A stretch of DNA of 64,000 nucleotides from Pseudomonas sp. ok272. Lineage in GTDB: Bacteria; Pseudomonadota; Gammaproteobacteria; Pseudomonadales; Pseudomonadaceae. Location: assembly GCF_900109995.1 (NCBI RefSeq), contig NZ_FOCB01000003.1:248001-312000 (forward strand), given 5' to 3'. Both the position numbers and the translations under genes were made by a program. Position 1 is the stretch's first letter, and every line of letters starts with the position of its first letter. Positions 29,240 through 37,242 of this stretch are shown piece after piece. Under the pieces are notes generated by a model, which saw only the letters and a program-made list of their open reading frames with translations, had not been told where the DNA came from and did no database searches.

Positions 29240-30163
29240 ATGAGTAGCCCATCCACCTCGATCATTGTCTGTGATCAGGCCAAGACCGCAGCACTGCTTG
29301 AGTTCAACACGCTGGTCGACGCGATCGCGAACGCGGCCAAAGAACTGGATGCACACTCGATCCTGAGCCCAGAGCGCATGGTCGTTCCCCTTGGAGATGG
29401 CGGTGTACTGCTCAGCATGCCAGCTACTGCACCGGACATCGGCATTCACAAGCTGGTAAACGTCCAGCCGAGCAATGCACAGCGTAAATTGCCAACCATC
29501 AATGGCACCGTTACCGTTTGTGATGCTGTCACCGGCAAAATCATCTGCTTGCTGGATGGCCCGGAAGTCACCGGGCGGCGTACCGCTGCCGTTTCGCTGC
29601 TCGCCATTCGCACCTTACTGGAACAAGCACCGCAGCAGATCCTGATCTTTGGTACCGGTGCCCAATCCCGCTATCACATTCAGGCAATCAACGCGTTGTA
29701 TCCGGATGCCAAGGTCTGGGTACGCGGCCTGGATCTGGAGAAAGCGACAGAGTTCTGCGACCGCAACCGCGAACTGCATGCTCATCTGGCTCCGCTCGGC
29801 GATAGCATTCCCGACGTCGATGTCGTGATCACGCTGACCACTAGCACTGAACCTGTCTACAACGAGCTGGCCAAGGCCGGTCGCCTGGTGATTGGCGTAG
29901 GAGCCTTCAAGCCAGAAATGGCAGAGATTGGCAAAGCCACTCTGGATACCAGCGTCATCTATGCCGACGATCCTGATGGCGCCAGGCATGAGGCCGGCGA
30001 TCTGCTGCGTGCCGGTGTGGACTGGTCCAACGTGAAGTCGCTGGCGTCTGCGCTGGTGGATGGCATCGACCGTTCGCGACCGGCGGTGTTCAAGAGTGTC
30101 GGCACGGCGGCCTGGGACCTGGCCGCCGCACGTGTTGCACTCGCCGCTCTGGCGGCCAAGTAA
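29240..30163 (+). CDS. Ornithine cyclodeaminase family reductase, probable delta1-pyrroline-2-carboxylate reductase
   Basis: A 307-residue OCD/mu-crystallin family protein. The Rossmann motif is ILIFGTGAQSRYHIQA near residue 134; KLVNVQPSNAQRKLPTINGT and DGPEVTGRRTAAVSLLA are the usual substrate and dimer segments. Placed directly before a trans-3-hydroxyproline dehydratase-like gene, it best fits the NAD(P)H reductase that turns delta1-pyrroline-2-carboxylate into L-proline (called LhpI in Azospirillum work, as I recall). Activity on the six-ring lysine analogue, delta1-piperideine-2-carboxylate, is also common in this group. The gap to the ATPase gene is 23 bases. Confidence 0.85.
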   Translation: MSSPSTSIIVCDQAKTAALLEFNTLVDAIANAAKELDAHSILSPERMVVPLGDGGVLLSMPATAPDIGIHKLVNVQPSNAQRKLPTINGTVTVCDAVTGKIICLLDGPEVTGRRTAAVSLLAIRTLLEQAPQQILIFGTGAQSRYHIQAINALYPDAKVWVRGLDLEKATEFCDRNRELHAHLAPLGDSIPDVDVVITLTTSTEPVYNELAKAGRLVIGVGAFKPEMAEIGKATLDTSVIYADDPDGARHEAGDLLRAGVDWSNVKSLASALVDGIDRSRPAVFKSVGTAAWDLAAARVALAALAAK

Positions 30164-30193
30164 TCGATTATCGAATTCTGAAAGGGCTTCTCC

Positions 30194-31201
30194 ATGCAAA
30201 TCTCCCGCTCCATCAATACCGTCGAAGTTCACACTGGCGGTGAGCCGTTCCGTATCGTGACGTCAGGCCTGCCCAGGCTGCCAGGCAAAAGCATCGTCGA
30301 GCGTCGCGCATGGCTGTTGGAAAATGCCGACGACATCCGCCAGGCCTTGATGTTCGAACCACGCGGCCATGCCGACATGTATGGTGGCTATCTCACTGAG
30401 CCAGTTTCACCCACTGCAGACTTCGGCATCATCTTCCTGCACAACGAGGGTTACAGCGACCATTGCGGTCACGGCACTATCGCCCTGGCCACCGCCGCGG
30501 TCGAGTTAGGCTGGGTCGAGCGCACCTCTCCGGAGACTCGCGTCGGCATCGACGCCCCCTGCGGTTTCATCGAAGCCTTCGTGAAGTGGGATGGCAAGCA
30601 TGCCAACGGCGTGCGCTTCATTAACGTCCCATCGTTCATCTACAAGCGCGATGTGACCGTCAACACGCCGAGCTATGGACCGGTAACGGGCGACATCGCC
30701 TACGGCGGCGCTTTCTACTTCTATACCAGCGGCAAGCCACATGGCCTGGAGATTCGCGAAACGTCGGTGGAAGAGCTGAAGAAATTCGGCGCAGAAGTGA
30801 AGCAGGCGGCCAACGCCGCGTTCCCAGTGGTTCACCCGGACATCCCGCAAATCAACCACATCTACGGCACCATCATTGATGGCGAGCCGCGCTTCCCGCA
30901 GTCCACACAAGCCAACTGCTGTGTCTTCGCGGACCGTGAAGTGGACCGTTCGCCTACCGGCTCCGGCACCAGTGGGCGCATTGCGCAACTCTACCTGCGC
31001 GGCCAGATCGGCAAGGACGACGTACTGATCAATGAGTCCGTGATCGGCTCAGTGTTTAGCGCGAAGGTCATCAAGGAAACCATGGTGGGCGAGTTCCCGG
31101 CCGTGATTCCCGAGGTGTCGGGCACGGCCTACATCTGCGGGTTCTGCAACTGGATCATCGATGATCGCGACCCGCAGAAGAACGGTTTCCTGGTCCGCTG
31201 A
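30194..31201 (+). CDS. Proline racemase superfamily, probable trans-3-hydroxy-L-proline dehydratase
   Basis: A 335-residue member of the proline racemase fold. The first catalytic site has cysteine (GYSDHCGHGT, about residue 93), but the second reads RSPTGSGTSG, with threonine where racemases and 4-hydroxyproline epimerases have cysteine. That Cys/Thr pair is the known mark of trans-3-hydroxy-L-proline dehydratases, which remove water to give delta1-pyrroline-2-carboxylate. The product is the substrate of the reductase encoded upstream, so the two genes make a complete route from trans-3-hydroxyproline to proline. A dual or relaxed epimerase activity cannot be excluded. Confidence 0.88.
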   Translation: MQISRSINTVEVHTGGEPFRIVTSGLPRLPGKSIVERRAWLLENADDIRQALMFEPRGHADMYGGYLTEPVSPTADFGIIFLHNEGYSDHCGHGTIALATAAVELGWVERTSPETRVGIDAPCGFIEAFVKWDGKHANGVRFINVPSFIYKRDVTVNTPSYGPVTGDIAYGGAFYFYTSGKPHGLEIRETSVEELKKFGAEVKQAANAAFPVVHPDIPQINHIYGTIIDGEPRFPQSTQANCCVFADREVDRSPTGSGTSGRIAQLYLRGQIGKDDVLINESVIGSVFSAKVIKETMVGEFPAVIPEVSGTAYICGFCNWIIDDRDPQKNGFLVR

Positions 31202-31270
31202 CAACGTTTGCTCGTCGCACCTTGATCGAATAATAAAAAAGCGCCACGCGTACTACTTGAGGTCACACCT

Positions 31271-32095
31271 ATGAAGCGTCGTTTCTCGTTGTTGGTTTCT
31301 GCTATTGCCGGTTGCGCAATACTCGGTGCAGGCGCAGCCCATGCCGACCAACTGGCTGATGTCAAAGCCAGCGGCACGCTGGTCTGCGGGGTGCTCGATA
31401 TCTTCGAGCCGTTCGGTTACACGGACGTCAAAAATCGCTCCGTGGTCGGCTACGATGTGGATGTCTGTGAGGCGATCAGCAAAAAGCTCGGTGTGAAGGC
31501 CGAGATCAAGCCTGTTTCGATCGAGGCACGCATTCCCGAGCTGCAGCAAAAACACATGGACTTGCTTAGCGCAGGCTTGGCCTATACGCCGCAACGTGGC
31601 GAACAGGTGGCCTTCTCGGATGCCTACTACGTGAGCGAAAACGTACTGGCCGTCAAAACCAGCCGCGACTTCAAGCACACCAGTGAACTGGCGGGCAAAC
31701 GCATCAGCTATGTGAAGGGCAGTATCAGTGAGGGCTATATCAAGCAAGCGCTGCCCACTGCCACGACGGTTGGCTTCGAGGATGTCTCCACGGCGTTCAC
31801 CGCGCTGCTCCAGAACAAGGTCGTCGCCTTCAGTACCTCTGAGGAAGTGGTGCAGAAACTACTGAGCCGCCTGGGTGACAAGGCGGCGCAATACGCCGTC
31901 CTGCAGCCCGCCATCGGCCGCGAGGTCTGGGGGCTGGGCATCCGAAAGGACGAGCCTGCGATGCTGCAGGCAGTGAACACTGCGCTGCATGAGCTGGAGT
32001 CGTCGGGGGAAATGCAGGCGATCTTCGACAAGTGGCTGGGTGCCCAGACGCTCTACAAAATGCAGCGCCCGTTCAAGGTCGAACCCATCCAGTAA
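31271..32095 (+). CDS. Periplasmic amino-acid-binding protein of the second ABC transporter
   Basis: A 274-residue SBP family 3 protein with signal peptide 1-25 (cleavage after GAAHA). The mature part has GTLVCGVLDIFEPFGYTD, VGYDVDVCEAISKKLGV, MDLLSAGLAYTPQRGEQVAF and YYVSENVLAVK. It is the last gene of the operon, separated from the dehydratase gene by 69 bases with an AATAATAAAAAAG tract. The ligand is probably a hydroxyproline or proline-like compound, judged by the enzymes in the operon. It converges with the FadR-type gene. Confidence 0.92.
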   Translation: MKRRFSLLVSAIAGCAILGAGAAHADQLADVKASGTLVCGVLDIFEPFGYTDVKNRSVVGYDVDVCEAISKKLGVKAEIKPVSIEARIPELQQKHMDLLSAGLAYTPQRGEQVAFSDAYYVSENVLAVKTSRDFKHTSELAGKRISYVKGSISEGYIKQALPTATTVGFEDVSTAFTALLQNKVVAFSTSEEVVQKLLSRLGDKAAQYAVLQPAIGREVWGLGIRKDEPAMLQAVNTALHELESSGEMQAIFDKWLGAQTLYKMQRPFKVEPIQ

Positions 32096-32193
32096 CCTGG
32101 CCACAGGGCGCGCCTGCTTGTCTCCCGGCGCGCCTGAAGGTGACCCTGCACGGACACACCGTTCGTGCACAGGTCCCGTTTAAATGAACGGCC

Positions 32194-32916
32194 TCACTCC
32201 CGTGAGCTGATATCGCGCTGAACCCGCTTGAGATGCCCCTCGACATAGAACGCGGCCGCATCCTCATCACCCGCCACGATCGCCTCGTAGATCATCTGGT
32301 GCTCTGCGACATACAGCTGAATCCGCTCGGGGTCATAGATCCCGTCGTCCCGTAAGCGATTCCACAGCGGTTGCGCCATCGTCTTGTTGATTTCCTCGGC
32401 GATGCGGGAAATCAGGATATCGCCTGTCATGACAGCGAGCTGAAGGTGGAACAGGCGATCAGACTTGCTCCAGCGCGCTTGATGCAGCGGATCGGTAATG
32501 TCCTTCACATCAGCCATCTGCTTGAGGTACTGCTCAGCCAGCGGGTCACGCTGTGCGCGACGGGCCGCCAGCCTCGCAATGGCAGGCTCAATGAGCAGGC
32601 GGGCCTCAAGGGTGCTGATGGGGCTGAAATCGGCATCACCCTGCACGTCTTCGGGGTGCATCGGCAACACATTGCTCGTGCTTTCGAGTGAGTCGGCGAC
32701 ATACGTGCCGGACCCATGACGGGTAACCACCATGCCTTCGTTCTGGAGCGCGCCGATTGCCTCGCGAACGGCGGGCCTGCTGACTTTCAGCAGCTGCGCC
32801 AAGTCTCGCTCGGAAGGCAGGCGAGAGCCGCAGGCGTATTCACCGCTGCGTATGCCCGCCCTGATCTGGTCAGCAACCTGTTCATAGATCTGCTTGGGGC
32901 GGAAGTCTGATTGCAT
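32194..32916 (-). CDS. FadR-subfamily GntR transcriptional regulator
   Basis: A 240-residue regulator. The winged helix is at residues about 8-70: FRPKQIYEQVADQIRAGI, RLPSERDLAQLLKVSRPAVR, GMVVTRHGSGTYV; the C-terminal all-helical FCD domain has metal-binding-type histidines in RLFHLQLA and EHQMIYEAIVAGDEDAA. ATG 32916 is chosen because the similarity to the relic at 26,360 and to the family begins here; the frame is open to 32994. It converges with the hydroxyproline operon and probably controls it. Two blocks in its promoter recur ahead of that operon. Confidence 0.92.
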   Translation of the reverse strand: MQSDFRPKQIYEQVADQIRAGIRSGEYACGSRLPSERDLAQLLKVSRPAVREAIGALQNEGMVVTRHGSGTYVADSLESTSNVLPMHPEDVQGDADFSPISTLEARLLIEPAIARLAARRAQRDPLAEQYLKQMADVKDITDPLHQARWSKSDRLFHLQLAVMTGDILISRIAEEINKTMAQPLWNRLRDDGIYDPERIQLYVAEHQMIYEAIVAGDEDAAAFYVEGHLKRVQRDISSRE

Positions 32917-33262
32917 GTCATTGATCTCTCTGGGCAGTGCGCTGTGGCTCAAGGCAATAAGTGTGACTGGTTTGAAATGATGACCAAATCTCACCTAAAG
33001 CAGGTCGTGGCCATTGTGGCTCGCGAAAAGTGGACCTAGTATAACCAATGAAAAGCCCTAGATAGGACCAACTTAGGCGCTTTTACCAGCGTTTCTCCGA
33101 AATGATCAATAGCACGTCTTATCTGGTCCTTTAATAAACCAGTCCTCCACTTAAACAAGCGCGGCAGGAAGCGCAGTAAATCAAACACAAGTCGATGACC
33201 CTCACAGATATCGCGGCGCACTCATATTCTCAGTGGCCGCCTCCTCCTTCACGGTGAAGTAA
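32917..33262. promoter_or_regulatory. Promoter region of the FadR-type gene and of the tautomerase gene
   Basis: 346 bases with no gene I can support. It is divergent, so it must serve both flanking genes. Near the regulator are TGGTTTGAAATGATGACCAA (32,968-32,987, an imperfect TGGT...ACCA operator-like dyad) and AAGTGGACCTAGTATAACC (from about 33,028), both with relatives in the 26,525-26,846 region. The part at 33,060-33,262 shows nothing recognisable. Confidence 0.45.
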
Positions 33263-33469
33263 ATGCCAATAGTGCGTGTAGAAATGTTACCGGGCCGTAC
33301 CCAGGCGCAAAAAGCCGAATATGCAAGAGAGGTCACTCGGTTGACCGTCGAGATCCTCGGATGCACTGCTGAGGCCGTGGACGTCATCTTCAGCGAGATT
33401 GATCGCCAGGACTGGGCGCGTGCCGGGGAGCTCTATTCAGCGCCTGCTGAGCTCTCGCATTCTGACTGA
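33263..33469 (+). CDS. 4-oxalocrotonate tautomerase family protein
   Basis: A 68-residue protein that starts MPIVRVEMLPGRTQAQKAEYAREV. After removal of Met it has the N-terminal catalytic proline of the tautomerase superfamily, and the length is typical for the small, hexameric 4-OT type. GGTGAAG lies just before the ATG. Such enzymes tautomerise 2-hydroxymuconate-like or related keto-enol substrates in the cytoplasm. It is a single gene between the FadR-type regulator and an amidase relic, so its pathway is not evident here. Confidence 0.82.
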   Translation: MPIVRVEMLPGRTQAQKAEYAREVTRLTVEILGCTAEAVDVIFSEIDRQDWARAGELYSAPAELSHSD

Positions 33470-33495
33470 TAGTCGGCTTGATCGAGCCCACGCAA

Positions 33496-33717
33496 TTAAA
33501 GCTGAAAGCTTTGAAGTGGCCTGCGTCGATTCCACCAAGGTCTTGCCTGCCCCAACTGAGCAGCAAGTGCGAGCTGATCATGCTCTTCGCCGTTGCGGCC
33601 GATGAGTTCTGCACCGATCGCAATCCCTGCGTCTTCCGACCACGTCATGGGAACGGTGATCGCCGGCTGTCCGGTAACGTTGGCTAGACCGGTAATAGCC
33701 AGGTGGTTGTTCGGCAT
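33496..33717 (-). pseudogene. Relic of an amidase-signature-family gene (C-terminal end only)
   Basis: About 73 codons on the minus strand carry GLANVTGQPAITVPMTWSED, then IGAELIGRNGEE and LAAQLGQARPWW, the usual last 60 residues of amidase-signature enzymes, and end at a stop codon. The catalytic Ser-cisSer-Lys region is absent because the sequence upstream (33,718 onward) belongs to the promoter and start of the GNAT gene. So this is a truncated remnant left by a deletion or rearrangement, not a working gene. Confidence 0.8.
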
Positions 33718-33762
33718 TACTCGCGTTATGTCTTAAAATAGCCGGTTGCCGAAAGAACCGTC

Positions 33763-34725
33763 ATGGCCATAGCCATGAAGGGCTTTCATCCTTTAGAAAT
33801 AAATGTGGTGAAGATGAACAAGCCTTTCATTTCGCTGTGCCCTGAAATTACTCGGGCGCACGCGCTGACGCTGATGGATTGGTTGGAAGATGAGCGCGTC
33901 ACCTGCTATCTGAGCGATTCGCGTCATGTCTCCCGCTCCATCGAGCAAGTCATCGATCGGACTCAATTGCCGATCCTGACCCATCTATTCAACCGGGGTG
34001 GCCGATTTTTCATGGCCTATGACCGGCATGACACCCCAGTGGGCTTTGTCCGTCTAATCAAGACCGGCTCAAATTGCGAGATAGTCCTGGTCATCGGAGA
34101 CAGCGACAAATGGGGCCGAAACCTTGGCGCCCGCACGATCCGCGAAGGCATGAAACTGGCCTTCCTCGACATGCGGGCCGAGAAGCTCATCGCCAAGATC
34201 CACCCGGACAACGCGCGCTCGCTGAAAGCCTTTCTGCGCAGCGGCTTTCTGCTGGAGAGCGAAACGCCGGGATTGAAGTCGTTTTCCATGACGGCGGGAC
34301 GCTATCTCCAGTTCTTGCGCGAAGGTGCCGTTTGCGACTCCACCAGGATCTACATCACTGAAATCGACAAGGCCAGGCTCGAGAGTCTAATCGCGCTCGA
34401 GCCTGGCCCGGCCGTTGTTGAACTCGAACATGAGCTTGAGCGAGCCATTGTCGTCAAGCCGCAGCAGGTGGCGTGCAATGTTGTCACGATGAACTCTAGG
34501 GCCTTGCTGCAGCTGGACGACGAAGAGATCGAAGTGGCTCTGGTCTACCCTGAAGACGCGGACAGCACCGCTGGGAAGCATTCCGTGTATTCCGACATCG
34601 GTGCCGCCATCCTGGGCTATCAGGAAGGGGACGCCATCGACTGGCGAATTTCTGATCGGACCCGCCGGATTGAGATCAGGAAAGTGCTTTACCAGCCGGA
34701 GGCTGCGGGCGATTTCCACCTATAA
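33763..34725 (+). CDS. GNAT acetyltransferase fused to an Rnk/GreA-C-like domain
   Basis: A 320-residue two-domain protein. Residues about 20-190 form a GNAT domain with acetyl-CoA-binding segment WGRNLGARTIREGMKLAF (117-134) and IHPDNARSLKAFLRSGF (146-162). Residues about 195-320 resemble Rnk, the GreA/GreB C-terminal-like regulator of nucleoside diphosphate kinase: VVTMNSRALLQL (240-251), VALVYPEDAD (258-267), SDIGAAILGYQEGDAIDW (277-294) and YQPEAAGD (310-317). Rnk and GreA-C bind RNA polymerase near the secondary channel, so the acetyltransferase may be brought to transcription machinery; this is inference. The start is uncertain: ATG 33763 is the longest, while ATG 33814 is also possible. 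Confidence 0.8.
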   Translation: MAIAMKGFHPLEINVVKMNKPFISLCPEITRAHALTLMDWLEDERVTCYLSDSRHVSRSIEQVIDRTQLPILTHLFNRGGRFFMAYDRHDTPVGFVRLIKTGSNCEIVLVIGDSDKWGRNLGARTIREGMKLAFLDMRAEKLIAKIHPDNARSLKAFLRSGFLLESETPGLKSFSMTAGRYLQFLREGAVCDSTRIYITEIDKARLESLIALEPGPAVVELEHELERAIVVKPQQVACNVVTMNSRALLQLDDEEIEVALVYPEDADSTAGKHSVYSDIGAAILGYQEGDAIDWRISDRTRRIEIRKVLYQPEAAGDFHL

Positions 34726-34823
34726 CTGCGCCTTTTGCTCAGTGTTCGTCCATCACGCGCGAGGAACCCCCAAGGGACGGGGCCTCGCTTTCCGTGCCTG
34801 AGCGGCCCGTTGAATGGTCAAGG

Positions 34824-34886
34824 GTAGGAGCGGAGCCAGTTGCGAAAAGCAGGAGGCGGCAGGAATGACCTAGCCGGCTCCTGCGA
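34824..34886. repeat. Degenerate REP-like inverted pair beside the Tn7-like element
   Basis: GTAGGAGCGGAGCC (34,824-34,837) and, inverted, CCGGCTCCTGCGA (34,874-34,886) resemble the GTAGGAGCGxGC family of Pseudomonas REP sequences seen better preserved at 39,975 and 53,579. It lies 24 bases outside the left end of the element and is imperfect, so I rate it low. Confidence 0.35.
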
Positions 34887-34910
34887 CAGTTTTAGCTCTC
34901 TAAATCCAAC

Positions 34911-35047
34911 TGATCCTACTGAATAAAGTATGTCGGATCGATCCCAGCAATTACAGGGGCTAGCCTGTGGGCTGATCAGAAATAAAGTCTGTCGCAACAC
35001 CATTTTTATGGGGTGTTTCAGATCGACCTACTAAATAAAGTCTGTCG
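34911..35047 (+). repeat. Left end of the Tn7-like element with three TnsB-site-like repeats
   Basis: Cores AATAAAGT occur at 34,922, 34,981 and 35,034, each followed by C/A-TGTCG. The first two are 59 bases apart. The third, ACTAAATAAAGTCTGTCGGG, has no partner at the other end, so the left end is longer, as in Tn7. Confidence 0.8.
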
Positions 35048-35284
35048 GGAATAAATGGATCTGTCGCAGGCTGCTGATTGCTTTGATCAGCGCCTTTTAC
35101 AGACTTGAGGTATTCCAGTGATGGCCACGTGGGTGAACGACCGCACGCTTTGGGCCTTTTCAAAGCAGAGGAGCTTGAAAGGTTGGGCCGCCTAATAGCT
35201 AGTGGAGATGGCGGGACTGAGATGGAAATGGCTTCACCCAAGGGATCTGCCACCGGTCATTCAACCGCCTCGGTCGCTAGACTA

Positions 35285-36781
35285 TTAGTCGTCGGGCTCT
35301 GCGTAGGCTTCTGCCAGAAGGGCCTGGGCGTGACCTTCTAGGAAGTCGAAAACCTCCTCTTGGATATACCCGTTGTACTGCTTCCGACGGCCCTTTGATA
35401 CGACCCCATTCTGGTCTAAGCACTGCATTATCAGCTTGCTCAAGAGGCTGCCGCGCACGTCGTAGTTGTCATTAACCACCTTGAGCAACGTGTCGTATCG
35501 TTGCAGATACTCGGTTTCTTCCCTCAGTTCGATTTCCAATGCCCGCTTGGCCATTTCCAGCGTGAAGGCCACACATTCAGTCGCATCCCAGTAGCGATAG
35601 AGGCTTGGGTCGCCGGTGAAGTTAAGCGACATGTTGTCGGCATCGATCCAACGAACTTCCCAGAATTGACGGGCAGGTTTCGAGAAGCTCTGCAGAGCTT
35701 CAAGGTAGCGTTGCTCCTCTCGCTTCATGGCAACGGAGACAGGGAGTAACAAACCGTTCTCCAGCGCACCGCTGCAGCACAATGCCTGGTGTATCAAGAA
35801 GCGCGACAGTCGGCCATTCCCATCCATGAAGGGATGCAAGAACACAAACCCGAATGAGGCAATGCCGGCGGCCACCAGCGGGTCAAGCTCCAACGGTGCA
35901 CGGTTTGCGAAGGCCATGAGTTCGAACATCAGATCCCGGCAAAGGTCTGGAGGTGGGGGAATATAGGTGACCCCTGCCGCTCCTCGAAAGGAGTTGGTCA
36001 GGTGGTTTTGTTCATGCCGGAAGGCCACCGCCCATTCAAGCGGTTGGGAAATTGCATTGTTTTGCAGAGAGACCAAGTAGTCTTCGGTAAGCGGCTGGCG
36101 GTCATGTGCCTGGCGCAGCAACTGAACGAAACGCTCTGACTTCTGCTGGCTTGGTGCTTCCTTTTCAATCGCAAATGAGGAATCTGTCTCGCTCAGGTAC
36201 GCCCAGTTGATGGCGCGATCCATCATTTCCTTAGGCAAGGAAGCAATGAACTCTTTCGAACGCCCTAGAATGTCGTATTCAAGCAGGGCTTGGACCTCAG
36301 GCGTGCGCTCTACCGTCGCGCAATATTGGAGTGTCCCCAGCCCATTGAAGTCCACGCGCCAGCGGTTGTTTCGCACCGATGGGCCCGTGATGTACCGTTC
36401 TGGATCAAAAAGGAGGACACCGGGGCCCCGAGGCTTGTCCGTGTAGTCCAGTAAAGCGCCGGAGTAGACTTCCCAGAGGAAGCAGACTTTGCGCAGATAG
36501 CCACTGCTGGGAGATTGGGTTATGGCCTCGACAAGGAGTTGACCTTCAATGCGAGGCAGAGCCTGCGCCAAAATAGAGAGATTGACGCCCTCATGTTTGA
36601 GCGCAAAGATGATGTGGGCGAGAAAATCACCAGCCTCCGGCGCAACCGCTTGCGGCACTGCAAGCGCGCCGTTGATCCGCTCAATGCGGGTGACGGGTTG
36701 AACGAGTGCGGGCTTCTTTACCCCGATAGCCTTCAGCCCCATCGCATTGATCAAATGGGCGTAACCCACTAGATTTCCCAT
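35285..36781 (-). CDS. Fic-domain protein (probable AMP/nucleotidyl-transferase)
   Basis: A 498-residue protein with the Fic motif HPFMDGNGRLSR at 316-327, including catalytic His316 and the phosphate-binding loop. Fic enzymes mostly attach AMP to hydroxyls of target proteins. A class II-type inhibitory helix appears at SSFAIEKE (201-208), ahead of the Fic motif, but lysine replaces the usual Gly/Asn after the glutamate. The 190-residue N-terminal region and the roughly 130-residue C-terminal region are not assigned; the C-terminal part may be a winged-helix domain. It is the only recognisable gene in the Tn7-like element and has no separate antitoxin gene next to it. It may serve in defence or as a self-regulated toxin; that is inference. 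Confidence 0.88.
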   Translation of the reverse strand: MGNLVGYAHLINAMGLKAIGVKKPALVQPVTRIERINGALAVPQAVAPEAGDFLAHIIFALKHEGVNLSILAQALPRIEGQLLVEAITQSPSSGYLRKVCFLWEVYSGALLDYTDKPRGPGVLLFDPERYITGPSVRNNRWRVDFNGLGTLQYCATVERTPEVQALLEYDILGRSKEFIASLPKEMMDRAINWAYLSETDSSFAIEKEAPSQQKSERFVQLLRQAHDRQPLTEDYLVSLQNNAISQPLEWAVAFRHEQNHLTNSFRGAAGVTYIPPPPDLCRDLMFELMAFANRAPLELDPLVAAGIASFGFVFLHPFMDGNGRLSRFLIHQALCCSGALENGLLLPVSVAMKREEQRYLEALQSFSKPARQFWEVRWIDADNMSLNFTGDPSLYRYWDATECVAFTLEMAKRALEIELREETEYLQRYDTLLKVVNDNYDVRGSLLSKLIMQCLDQNGVVSKGRRKQYNGYIQEEVFDFLEGHAQALLAEAYAEPDD

Positions 36782-37141
36782 TTTTTCCCCTGTCGTTGGT
36801 TAGATTTTTTTAACCGAGCCAAGATTTTCTTAAAATACGCGCCGAACACTCAGAAAATATTAACCGCAAATGGCCGCGTAACCACTATTTTTGGGCTCTC
36901 TGATTTTCGGCGCGCCGGGAATCTGTGTAGTGGGCATCGTGTGTAGTTCTGTCGGCTGTATTTCGGCCCCGGACTCTCAGCGTGGCTGCCTGAAGGTAGG
37001 CTCATCAGCGAAACCAGGGCCGTGGACGTGTTTTGTTTCGCGTCCTCCCAGGCCCAATTCTCGGCTGCTCGGCTGAGCAACTTGCACAGGGTTGATGTGC
37101 ACAACATAAGTGTCGGAGCATTGGAAAACTATTTTTAACCA

Positions 37142-37242
37142 ATAGCTTGGCATGTCCCCGACAGACTTTATTTCTGATTAGCCCGCTGACTAGTCCCTGA
37201 AATTGCTGAGCACAATCCGACAGACTTTATTCAGTAGGATCA
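37142..37242 (-). repeat. Right (glmS-proximal) end of the Tn7-like element with two TnsB-site-like repeats
   Basis: Read on the minus strand, AATAAAGTCTGTCGG occurs with its first base at 37,231 and again at 37,172, 59 bases apart, the same spacing as the outer pair at the left end. In Tn7 it is also the right end that lies next to glmS. Confidence 0.8.

Larger units (their letters stand above)
34911..37242. mobile_element. Non-autonomous Tn7-like element carrying a Fic gene at attTn7
   Basis: A 2,332-base segment with inverted ends. The outer 30 bases of both ends match at 28 positions (TGATCCTACTGAATAAAGT...). Inside each end is a second inverted copy, GATCAGAAATAAAGTCTGTC on the left and ATCAGAAATAAAGTCTGTC on the right in inverted orientation. 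The core AATAAAGTCT is the core of the Tn7 TnsB-binding site, and the 11 bases between the terminus and the first core equal those in Tn7. The right end lies 23 bases after the glmS stop. CAAC flanks both ends directly (a 5-base duplication is not exact). No tnsABCDE-like gene is present. Besides the Fic gene, 35,050-35,284 and 36,782-37,140 hold nothing I recognise apart from a GGTTA/TAACC dyad at 36,798-36,815. Confidence 0.82.

Noticed and set aside
32107-32134. Two GGCGCGCC palindromes after the binding-protein gene
   Set aside because: They could pair, but there is no T-run and each is a self-palindrome; not enough to call a terminator.
34960-35253. 97-codon frame near the left end of the element
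   Set aside because: It overlaps the TnsB-site repeats and has no recognisable motif; not supported as a gene.
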